Source: Phallus indusiatus
Lineage: Eukaryota > Basidiomycota > Agaricomycetes > Phallales > Phallaceae
Direction: 5' to 3'
NCBI GenBank assembly: GCA_027605045.1
Contig: JAQFWX010000070.1
Coordinates: 62,001-126,000 of the forward strand
Length of the DNA stretch: 64,000 nucleotides
Both the position numbers and the translations under genes were made by a program. A model generated the notes under the pieces. That model was not told where the DNA came from. It did not search any database and saw only the letters and a program-made list of their open reading frames with translations. Each line of letters begins with the position of its first letter. Within the stretch, counting starts at the first letter, position 1. Below are positions 1-10,727 of this stretch, in pieces.

Positions 1-2521
1 AGGCAAAAAGGATTGGGACGATTGGCTTATTGTAAGTAGTTCCATTGATCTATCTCACTACGATTCTGTCATACTGAGGTCTAACATTTTCTTTCAATCA
101 GGACAGAGCCAAAGGCGTCAAAGTGGGCGTAGATTCCCGACTCCTATCTTACGCGCTGGCCGAAAAGTTAAATAAAGCTTTCTTAAAGCGGGGCTCTCAT
201 TTGGTCTATCCCTGGCAAAACCTCGTAGATTTGGTATGGAAGGACCGACCGTTCCGTCCCAAAAATCCCGTCTATGTTCAGCCAATGGAATTTGCCGGAG
301 AAGATGCTATCTCCAAATTAGCTGGCATCAGAGATTGGATCCGCAGGAGTACACCAGAGACAGCGAAGTACTCTGCTAACCCTCCTCCGTCGACGGATAT
401 CCCAATTGCTGCGTTTATTCATGCTCTTTCCGACATCGCTTGGACACTAAATCTCCGTGGCTCGGATATTCCTTACAACCCCGTCTTCCAAGCGTATTTA
501 TTCGTCTCCTTCGATGATGCTATTTTGTTCGTCGATAGTGAAAAAGTTGCCCAAGAAGTCCGGGAATATCTGACGGAAAATGGTGTATCTATGCGAGAGT
601 ATTCGGATGTGTGGCCATATTTGCGAAGCAAAGAATGGGGTGAAGGAAAGGTTTGTTGTTCATCTGCTTCCCGTTTATGGAACACCATTGTGACTTTCTC
701 TTTAGGTTCTAATCACCGAAGATGTCCCATTCACCGTTCCTCGGAGTCTCACTTCGATGCGATACCATATCGTTCCATCTTACATATCCGACCAAAAGTC
801 CATCAAAAACAGAATAGAACTGGACGGAATGGCGCGAGCCTACCTTAGGGACGGCGCCGCTCTGGTACGGTGGTTCGCGTGGTTGGATGAGAAAATAGGG
901 CACGGTTATGAAATAACCGAATACGAGGCAGCCTACCGTTTAGAGGTATTCAGATCGGAAGCACAGTTTTACCAAGGGCCTGCATACGAAAGCATATCAG
1001 CCACTGGTCCTAACGCTGGTACGTAATTGATTTGTCTCTCCTATCTGATTAAGTGGCTCACTTTGTGGTGATAACTAGCGCTGCCTCATTACATACCTCC
1101 GCGACATGATTCCCGGGTCATCGAAAGGACGACTCCGTATCTTATGTGAGCCACATCTGTAATTAGTCTACCTGAGTTGCCACAGCTGACGGTCCTCCTT
1201 CTCCGATAGTGACTCCGGTGGGCAATACCGAGACGGCACTTGTGATACCACTCGTACAGGTAAGCTTTACTCCATATGCTTTGCCTTCTTGTTGTTAATT
1301 GGTCGGCCAATCACAGTCCATTTTGGGAAACCAACCCCTGAACAATCTGAGGCCTTCACTCGTGTTTTGCAGGGTCATGTAAGATTTCAATTACCCCTTT
1401 TTTTCTCATTCGTCGCGCGTTTTTGATGCTTACTCATATTATCAGATTGCTCTTGACTCAGCCATCTTCCCCGAAGGCACTAATGGAATACAACTAGACG
1501 TTCTAGCCCGAAGAGCACTATGGAAAGACGGGTTAGTTCATTTATTTTCGTATTTGGGGGGAAGCAACATATTGATTGGTTTTCTGACAGATTAAATTAT
1601 CTCGTATGTTAAATGATCTGAGAAGGCAGCTCAAGCTGATTTAGGACTTGTAGCATGGTACCGGGCATGGCGTTGGGGCCTTCTTAAACGTGAGTGGCAC
1701 CATCTGGACTATAATTTTGTTTCATTCTCAATTGGCTATTGTAGGTACATGAAGGTAACGCATTCCTACATTTTCCGAACATTTGCAAAAGATCTCATCA
1801 TCGTTATAACTAGAGCCGTACTTTGGGAAGAACATGCTCCTCAAGCCGGGCCAAGTAATCTCCAATGAACCTGGGTTTTGTACGTCATAGCAATCACAAT
1901 TTCCTTTATATTTGATATTCATGCCATGTGCTCATTTGCGATTATAGATCGCGAAGGCGACTTTGGCGTACGAATAGAGTCGGTGATGGTAGTCAAGCGC
2001 GTCAAGGTGTGTGGCCGCAGTCCGAAGTGCGAAGGCTTCTAAGCTTTCACCTTCGTGTTGTTACCTCTCCAGTCGCCGATATCACCGCTGACCAATGTTT
2101 GTCTTCGTTTCTTCAGACCAAATATGAATTTCAAGGAGATATCTGGTTGGGCTTCGAAAGACTAACCCAGGTAAAACAATCATGCACTGCGCTCATGATA
2201 CCCACGTGATGCGCGCGCAAATTTGATTTTTAAACTTGTCTGACTTCTTGGCGGCAATAGGTACCGATTCAAGTGAAGATGATCAAAGCGAATTTGCTTT
2301 CTAAAGAGGAAAGAGCGTGGGTTCGGGTACGTATTTTCTCTTGTCTTTTTCTTATTGGCATCATGAACATCGGTTTACAGAGCCACAATGAAGAGGTTCG
2401 AAGGAATCTTGAGCCGCTCTTGTCTAAGGATAAACGGGCCTTGAAGTGGCTGCGTAAAGAATGCCAACCTGCGTTTCGATCTGAGACGTCCGTTTCCGGA
2501 GTTAGTGTCGAGTGGGATTAG
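1..2521 (+). CDS. Xaa-Pro aminopeptidase (M24B), 5'-truncated by window edge
   Basis: Cytosolic aminopeptidase P type enzyme that removes an N-terminal residue preceding proline. The creatinase-like N-terminal half is read from about 100 to 1020 ([20 protein letters not shown]). The M24 domain shows all five expected metal ligands: [29 protein letters not shown] and RIES. The C-terminus carries the family's dedicated end ([17 protein letters not shown]) and stops at 2521. At least eight introns of about 50-60 nt are needed. Two exons are tiny: 1591-1603 (13 nt, completing DGLNYL) and 1745-1754 (10 nt, encoding VHE). The segment between VHE and GQVISNEPG is about five residues shorter than in human XPNPEP1, as recalled. 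The first exon(s) lie left of base 1. Confidence in the family is high; individual splice sites are inferred. Confidence 0.93.
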
Positions 2522-2990
2522 ACACCTTGTTTTTTCTCCTCTGTTTGGACTTGTCCGTTCTAGGACAATTCAAAGCGTGCCTTTTGAACGCAAAAAAAAT
2601 CCCCTCAATACGTTACACATAATAAGACTTATTCTGCTACGTTACACTTTTTTTTGGTTTCCCTGTTTATTACATTTCACTCCTCCGTTGGACCCCCTTT
2701 CCCTCCTTTCTTACTAGGTTTAGTTATACATATATCCCCATGGTAAACATTTCCATTTTGTTTTATGAGAGCCCCGATCCTACGATCGACTTTATAACTT
2801 ATCTCGTGGAAGCTATCTTCCCTTGTTTTATTAGCATTTGTGTACCTCAGCTCATTGTTAATAACTATACGCGGATTTGCGGTTTGGTCGTATGACTTTA
2901 GTGTGATGAATTTTTGTGTCAATGAATGTGAACAAATACAAACATGACAAGATAAAAATAAAGACAGTGCGGATATAAGGACCACCTTGA
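2522..2990. other. Convergent 3' intergenic region
   Basis: This is the shared 3' flank of two convergent genes, the peptidase and NOG1. It is T-rich with pyrimidine runs. No convincing coding frame or RNA gene is seen. Confidence 0.6.
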
Positions 2991-5437
2991 CTACCTCCGA
3001 TCTGTTTTTCCTGCTTTTCGTTTGCCGGCGAACAGATGTTTTGGCTAAACAAAAGATGCATGTGCATGAGAAAAAGTAATCGACATCCATATTTGTGACT
3101 ATAATAAAACGTACCATTTTGGACCTGATTGCACGATCTGCCTCGCCCGCTTTCGCCATGCGGTTGCGATGACGTTGAGAGAGATTGCGCAGCTGTATAG
3201 CTTTGTCGGATTGCTGTAAAAGGCAAACAAGCAGGAACATGAATAAACATAAGTAACCAAGATGATACTCCAGAAAGTGTTCCTACTTACCGCAGCATCC
3301 CGAAAACCTGCCAATTGTCTATTCGAGGCAGGCACCCGTTTCTTCGATTTGAGTGTAACAGCTCCTGTTTCGGATTTCCGCTTTTTCTTCGGTGTGCCTT
3401 CTTCTCCATCCACATCCATCCAGTCTCCGTCACCATCACCTGAGTCTTCGTCTCCCTTGTCCGCCATATCCACGTCTGCTGATTCATCTCTCTTCCGTTT
3501 TCCTTGGGCGGCTCTAACTTTGGCTAGCATTTGCGCGCGTTCCTGTATCCTAGTGGGGTCCAGTCCTGCTGCGGTTAGTTTCGCCGTCATCTCACTTAAT
3601 GTACGAAGCCCCGCTGTACGGGGTAATTTTGGATAATTTTTGTTGCCTTTCTCTTGAGAAATGAGACGATTCTTTTTGGCTTCGGCGAGCTCGGCGGCTT
3701 CCCGTTCATCCGCTGAATCGAACTGTAAAGCAAAAGAGGATGAGTGCTCTCATCTCATTTAGGCAAGATTAAGAATGTTTACGATGTCTTCTTCGCTATC
3801 ATAGAAACCTTCCGCTTCTAGTCGCTCTTCTTCACGCTCTAGAGCTTCTAATTTTTCCGCAATGTCGGGATCAATAAAGTCTGCGATGTTTTTGCCATCC
3901 ATAATTTCCGGTACTCTGTCTTCCTTCCATTCGTCGTTGGCCAATATGTAATTCTCTGCAATTAGAGGTCATATGAAAAGAGATATCGTCGCTAAGCGAG
4001 AATGACGTACTTTTAAGATTGATACTGTATACACCTGCTCCTCCCTCTTCCTGCTCTATATCCCTCTCTAATCTCTTCCGGTCAGAATCATTCTTGTCAT
4101 ATGTTTTTCGCTCCTTCACAGCTTCAGGAATAAAAGGTTCCCGGACAACGTCATCTCTAGCCTTAGGGAATGACACATGGATACGGTTGGCAACCGAATT
4201 AATTTTGCTACCCTTCAATTTGTTTTCCACGCGGTGGGCTAGGAGTGCATCGCATGCTATATTCTTGACTTCCATAACATTTTCTTCGCTATAACAGGAT
4301 GTTTGAACCATCTTGACGTCACCACTCGCGGTGATTTCCGCCAAAAGGGCTGCGTCGGTAGGGTTAAGGTCCTCGGGTCGCATGATATCAATTTTATTAA
4401 CCACCAATAGGACTGGTTTTCCAGAGAATAGAGGCTTTATGGAATGGAAAAGTTTACACTAGAAAAATAATTCATGAGCAACAGTGCTAATAGGTAGACG
4501 GAGGATAACCTACTTGTGCTTCGACTGTATAGCCGCATTGCTCGCTCAAGTCCATAAAATACAAAACACAGCACCGGATATGTGCGAGAGCCGTAATACT
4601 CTGCATCTCAATCGTGTTCATCTCTTCAAGAGGGTGATCAAGTATACCAGGGGTGTCGATTACTTGCCAGCGCAAGTACTTGTAATCTAGGTGTCCCACG
4701 AAGAGACTTTTAGTCGTGAAAGCATAAGGTTGAACGTCCACATCAGCACGAGTAACTTTGTTCATGAAAGAAGATTTTCCGACGTTAGGGTATCCGCAAA
4801 TGATTAAGGTACGAGTGTTAGGATCTATGGAGGGTAACCGGGATAAGTGTTGTCGAACTTGTTCAAGATATGCCAGTGGATCTTTTTGACGACGCATGAT
4901 AGTTGCCATACGGCCTAATGCAGCCTTTTTCAATTGCTTGCATCGGTACAAGCTATCACCGAATTTCAACAAGCGAACATAGTCCTTTGCTACCTGGTCG
5001 ATAAGGTGTCGAGCGGTTCTTAATTGACCTAGGGCCAATTTGTAGTGATTCTTGTCGTAAAGAACGTTTAATAGTGAAGCAAGAAAAGGGTGAAGGTCCT
5101 GATATTAATATTAATAAAAAAACGTGGACTTTGCATAGTAACGGAATGGTGGAGTTTAGAGCTCACGTCAAGAATTGGGAATTCGTTTAGGATAGCTCCT
5201 AGTTTTTCATCGAAAGAATCCTGGGTAAATTTCACTTTTCGCATGTAAAAGTGCCTGATTCGACTAATTTTGAAGTTTTTATGAATAACCTGCCGGGTAT
5301 GAGAAACTGCTACCGCATGAGACTAAAAACAAGAGAAATACAGTGGGGGTTTTGCGCTGTGTCTTAGACAGCACAATGTCCAGGAAGTCATTTGCTGTCG
5401 GAACTGGAGCTATGGCCTTCAACCCTTTCGTCGCCAT
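2991..5437 (-). CDS. NOG1: Nucleolar GTP-binding protein 1
   Basis: GTPase required for 60S pre-ribosome maturation in the nucleolus. The protein starts [20 protein letters not shown], which matches the NOG1 N-terminus, at 5437. It has an N-terminal helical domain ([20 protein letters not shown]), G1 [11 protein letters not shown]3 DTPG and G4 NKID. A basic, acidic-rich C-terminal region with KKKRKS-type nuclear signals follows. The end is the conserved [16 protein letters not shown] tail, reached through a short terminal exon that stops at 2991-2993. Introns are about 50-60 nt with GT-AG borders. It converges on the upstream peptidase. Family assignment is very secure; I did not resolve every exon border in the middle of the gene. 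Confidence 0.95.
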
Positions 5438-6396
5438 TTGTAACAGTGTCGATTGAAATGGAGTATGGACCTAACTTCCGTAGACGCCGACGGTGTAGCT
5501 GAGTTTCAAATCGAAGCACTCTTTGAAACGAAACAGTAAATTCCATCCAAGCATCTCAGATGTCACTTTACACAGGTTTTGCCCTAGTTTTCATGCTTGT
5601 CATCCCAGACGGATCATGATGTCGACAAGAAATGTCTGTGCAAAGGCCAAAGCCATCTTTGTCCAAAATCACGGCGACCAGACTCTGGTTCCTAAAAATC
5701 ATTGTGGCTTTCCCGCCGTCATTTTAGCCTGAATATCGGCGAGTGGTACATTGCGGATTCAAGCATTGACGAAATGTTGCAGTGGCAGATCTAATTTTGA
5801 AACCAGACCAACCATCGTCGATCATCAGCGGGACAGGTTATTTTCATCGTACATCTATTCAAAATGCAGCCCGAATGACCGACACCACATACGGCGAGCG
5901 GAGGGCGGCGCAATTGCTCCGAATGGCTTATTTCAGCTTTACCAAATCCAACATGTGCAGCCTTTCCAGGAAAGTAAAATCCAAAAAAAGGGTTTTTTTT
6001 TTAAAAAAAATCAAAATGGCGTCAATCTACAACGAGCCAAGCACTGATTACATCTGGCGCCATTTAGAGTTAGTGCACTGGTCTTATTCAGCTTGTGATC
6101 GAGTAAGTCATATACCTGTTATCCTCCTTTAAACAGGATGTGCGGATCTTGGTTTATTTCTTTTCTTTTTTTCCTATTTCATCTCACTGGCTTCTCTTGA
6201 TAACCTGTTTCTGTCTCTCATATTATTATTATCTTCTTAAACCCCTTGCGTTGCTTTTTGCGCCACATAACACGCCTCTTCCGGATCAGCGACGGACGCT
6301 GTAGCAACCGAAACTGTCTTCGAACAACACTGAGGTTGGTGGCCATCTAGAACATAGCACTTGTCTATCTAATAAGCAACCCCTTCTTATGTGGCT
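5438..6396. other. Intergenic region between NOG1 and the zinc-finger gene
   Basis: This holds the NOG1 upstream region and probably 5' exons or UTR of the next gene. A short frame starting at 6015 (MASIYNEPSTDYIWRHLELV) followed by a good donor (GTAAGT near 6101) may be a first exon of the zinc-finger gene, but I could not join it in frame. An A/T homopolymer run lies near 5985-6010. Confidence 0.4.
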
Positions 6397-7391
6397 ATGC
6401 CTACCGCCGTCTCCAGAGATTATCAATACCGTATAAGCGACAAGACATCTTGGTGAGATTAGAAAGAACAAAGGCTATGAGCAGAGACCAGGTGTCGTCA
6501 AGTTTAATACCCGGATTCGAGTATATATTCCAACTGCTTTCCGTCCGGATTTCCTTAACTCAGTCCTTACACGCGCTTTTCTTTTATATTCTATCATGTC
6601 TAGAAATTCTACTAGAGATTATTGTTATTCCAGTGGCCAGAGCCAAAGCCAATCTGCTAGTTTGCCCCCGCTTCGAGAAGTCGTAGGCGGTATGTTTCCT
6701 TGAGAAATTGCTCACAGAAGACATTGACTTAATTCCTTTTTAAAAATAGATGCACTCAGACAGCCTGTCTCGCATTCTTCTGGCCGATATCCAGACTCTG
6801 TCAGTTAGGTTTATAAACCACAAACCAATCAAGTTTTTCTTACCCACTTTGAACCAGCATGCATCCAGCGGATATTATCCCCCTCAGCACGGACAGCGGA
6901 CCGACCCATCCTGTTACCTTCCAGGTTCCCAGCATTCTGCATATTCCGGAGGACAGCAATACCCAACCCATCGGACATCCACGCCCAGCCATTCCTATGA
7001 TGTATTCGTATCAACAGAGGCCGATGGATTAATCCATAAGCATTCATCAGACAGGGATGACTTCCATCACATTCCACGGGAAGAGGCTATCCTTGCCTCC
7101 ACGGGAAAACACATGTGTCCTGATTGTGGTAGGCGATTTGAAAAATTAAGTACTTTAAAGGTTCGTCATGACCCTTCAAAAAAAAAGTATTTATACCTCT
7201 AACGAAGACGAATTTCAGAATCATTTAACAATTCATAGTGGAGAGAAACGTAAGTGATCAGATTGTTTCCTTTGATCCAATTATGTATTTATGAAATTCG
7301 AATAGCCCACGAATGCCCTGAATGTGGGAAGAGCTTTAGCGTGGTCTCCAACATGCGTCGGCACCAACTCACTCACAAGAGCTCGCGATAA
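6397..7391 (+). CDS. C2H2 zinc-finger protein (two fingers)
   Basis: Probable DNA-binding transcription factor with two C-terminal tandem C2H2 fingers. The first is CPDCGRRFEKLSTLKNHLTIH, split by an intron after LK; the second is CPECGKSFSVVSNMRRHQ followed by LTH. They are joined by the linker SGEKPHE, itself crossed by an intron. Supported exons are 6634-6689 (SQSASLPPLREVVG), 6750-6799, 6858-7160, 7219-7249 and 7306-7391. The region before the fingers is low complexity, rich in S, P, Q, H and Y. The start is tentative: an exon 6397-6452 beginning MPTAVSRDYQYRISDK fits in phase, but true upstream exons may lie near 6015. The fingers are certain; the N-terminus is not. Confidence 0.75.
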
Positions 7392-9083
7392 CCTATCTTT
7401 TTTATAATGTCTTAATCAATAGTACTTTTTCCCTTCATAAGGTATCCTATAACCAGATTGGCATGATTTTCTTTCACACGCTCCGAACGAATTACAACCA
7501 TTCGGAAACTCAGAACAACTAGCTCGAATTCGTTAAACTTGATGTATCCTGGATATCCATCCCCTTGTATTATTCCCTATTTCCTCTCTTTTCCCTCCTT
7601 TTCGACATATAATATAGGTTTTCGCTTTACACTACTCTAGTATTTGAAATACATATAATTTTTTTTCCTCGAGATCGAACTTCGTTGTATTTTCGCGTTG
7701 TGTAAGACTAACCACGTGAAGACGATTGAAAATTTTCACGCTAATATATGGTTAGTCGTAAAGCTTCCGACTGTCCAAATTAATCTTTTGCTAGTAAGTG
7801 CGTTGCGCTGATCGTATTCTTTACGATGGAGATGCGCTTCTACACTACACTCCGATTTTCCCGAGGCAAAATTCAATCCGATTTTGAATGCAACAAGGCA
7901 CTACTCGCGATCTAAGAAAAAGTAATAAACGTTTCGCGCCCCTACTGTATAGTCCAAGGGCCGAACCAAAATGACAATATGAATCGAGTTATTATGTATC
8001 TCAGAGGGAAAAAAAACACCGATGATCATTTTTTTTAATTAACTCCGCTCAACTCTGGACGAACACATGCATGTGCTATAGTGCGACACTCGGGCACATC
8101 AATGTCGATCCTGGTGTATTCAAAAAAAGAGCCACCGGCTACTAAAACCTTGTTGGTATTAGTAGATAAGAAAGGTAGTACGCCCATCTTTCTCTGCTCG
8201 ATATCATCGGATGTAGCTACACGATTTGAAATTGAGCATTGTAGGAAGTTTACTAGGCAAAAAAAGAACAAGAAAAATTCACAAACTGTTAGGACATATA
8301 GCAAGTTTCTTCGCTCATTATTAGTTGATTGCCCGTGAAAAGAAAACGCGAGGCCATTTCGCTCAACTTAGCACTACAAAAAGGATTAAAACCCCTGAGG
8401 CCGCGTGAGATCTGTTTCCCCATATGAGATATTCAAGATTGAAGTCTTCATACCCAAACTGGCAGTAGATGTGCCTCATGTCCATGTCCGGCGTGGTTGA
8501 CCGCACTGAACCTGCATCGGAGCCGGGGTATGCGAGGTATGCGGTAATTGTGAGCACATTTTGCAAGCATCGAATGCACAGAATAGGATTAATATTCCCA
8601 TTTACATTATTAGATCGGTATTTGGTTGCTGGAAGCGGTTTTAAGTAAAACTTTATAAAAAACATACAAATTCACATACTTACCGGATTTGTTAACTTTG
8701 AGCTCGCGGTACTTACCGTGACATTGTCACGCCAATCACTGGCTTCCGACTAGTTTTCGGTGAATTTGTTCGTAGAAATAAGCCGACTTGAAAGAATATC
8801 GTATTCTGGGAACTAGAAGGGCACACCTGGCACACATGGAACAGCATTTTCTTTTCTATCATCATTGATACATGATACTTCCTGCACCGTTGCGAAGACC
8901 GAGCTGGGAGCTCGGGCCCGTCAGGCCGGCGTCAAAGAAGCTTGACGACGAACTTGACCATTGTCAGTCTACCTACACCTCTCTCTTAATTTCTGCTTCA
9001 ACCTCGACTGGATCGAGGAGAACCTGCTTTTCTTGAAGAAAAGTCGTTCATACATCATCTTTTTTTAATTTCCCCATCTCATC
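7392..9083. other. Long intergenic region, no confident gene
   Basis: About 1.7 kb with no recognisable gene. Minus-strand open stretches at 8035-8304 and 8363-8665 have some protein-like composition, but no splice arrangement, homology or start could be supported. Confidence 0.45.
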
Positions 9084-9123
9084 ATGACAAGCTATACTGG
9101 TGTAGCTCACAGAAAGAAAGGAT

Positions 9124-10144
9124 GTGTGTGTTTGGTTAGTAGGCTCTGCTCCTGTGACCACCAGCAACGGGCGGCGACTTACGACATTACAGTATCTAAA
9201 TTCCAAATCGACAACTCCTCCGATACCATTTGAGTTAATGGGACACGTGAGTGCTCAAGCTGTGTCGTCTTTGACATGGTCTCGGACATACAAACTGTCC
9301 GACACGGGGTTTGTCAAATGCCCTGTCCGATTTCTGCGCATCACAAAGATATTCAACACCAAATTTGTTGATTTTTCATCTTTTTTCATTTTGCAAATGC
9401 TCGAATTTTGAATCTTACCCCAATTGACGTATTGACAAAAACAGATTTCGGCGGATGATTGGGACATGCGGGTTCCCGCTTTGACCAAGTTGGCATCTAG
9501 ATATTACAAACCGCTGTTTGAAAGAATATGGCTCGCTGTGTCTATATTGTACGTGTCAAATGTAAACGTCAAACACATGCTCATGCATTTACTCAACTGC
9601 CCAGGATAACCCTTATAGTGCCACTAGTGGTTTATCCATCAATCGATCGCGCTATATTTGGAAAGGATGAATCAAAGGGGTCTAAAGCTTTCGCCGCTCG
9701 TGTTGTGTCTGTGCTTATTTTCCTAGCCGTCGTGCTTATGATGTGGATGCCGATATTTATTTGGAAAAGAATTGTATGGGCTCCTGCTTTCCCCCCAAAA
9801 TCAAGTGCCAGATTTCATGCTTTTTAAACTAGGGTACCCGCCGTGTTCGACTTTTGCTAGCATCCTATGCCACCGCTGACGAATCTCGGGTTCCACGGCC
9901 TCCTTTTATTCCAAAATGGACCATGAGCACGCCCGGAATTATTAATATGGACATTGCACTACATATCAGCACACCACCTGTGGCTCCAGTTACCTTGTTC
10001 CATCCTGATGCCTATTTGCCTGCGTTCATTGGCAAGGTAGAAGAACGAGGTGCGAAACAATTGCTGGTTCGATACATAAAACAAAAGCTAAACACCAAGG
10101 TTTACAGGGGCTTATTTCTATCCTTACCCGACGACTCTCCCTGA
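9124..10144 (+). CDS. Unrecognised two-TM membrane protein
   Basis: I do not recognise this family. Four exons join in frame. They are 9124-9246 (ending PIPFELMGH), an exon from 9445 (ISADDWDMRVPALTKLASRY), an exon from about 9603 (ITLIVPLVVYPSIDRAIFG) and a last exon starting GTRRVRLLLASYATADES, which stops at 10144. Two hydrophobic segments are visible: WLAVSILITLIVPLVVY, created across an intron, and VVSVLIFLAVVLMMWMPIFI. A soluble tail of about 100 residues rich in Pro and Val follows. The first intron (9247-9444, about 198 nt) is unusually long for this window and may hide an exon. The start codon is uncertain; an ATG at 9084 lies in another frame. Expression and function are unknown. 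Confidence 0.55.
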
Positions 10145-10727
10145 AGCTGGACTTCCTCGAATGAGCACTGTAGGACCAAATTATGTTTTTGAAAAAGTGT
10201 AGCAAAGCAAAGCAACGTTGTTATTTCTTTGAAACGATGTAGCGTGTAGCGTTCAAAAGTTGTTATCATACAGTGTAGACACGAGTTTTATCCCCTTCCC
10301 AGCGTTGTGGAGCGCAGCGCGTTGCCACGACTGGTTTTTGTTTAGAATGTTGTGATTGATTACATAAGATGCTTCCGCGGCTGGCTTCACGGCTTACTCA
10401 AGAACGTACAAACCACAGGCTGCACAACGCGGAAGCCACAATTCGCTCGACTTTGCCTTCTATTTGTACGAAAGTCGGGTTATTTCCTTGAAAGAAACCT
10501 TCCTCCAGGTGTTATCACTTTAGTTTAATTTCCGCGCCCATCCCTTCGTCATCCCGCCGATATTCTTTATATTTACTGTCACTTTTCTCTCTTAATTTTT
10601 GTACTTTTTTTTGGGACTGGGGCCTGAGATTAATTTCTTTACATCTCTGGAGTGTAAAACAGCGAAAACCGCCTGGTTTTGTGTCATTTTTCGTTTTGAG
10701 AGTTCACTGCTCGTGGGAAAAAATACA
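10145..10727. promoter_or_regulatory. Upstream region of ADA2
   Basis: Intergenic stretch ending in a pyrimidine-rich tract (about 10500-10610) just upstream of the ADA2 start. No further gene is seen. Its promoter role is inferred from position only. Confidence 0.4.
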
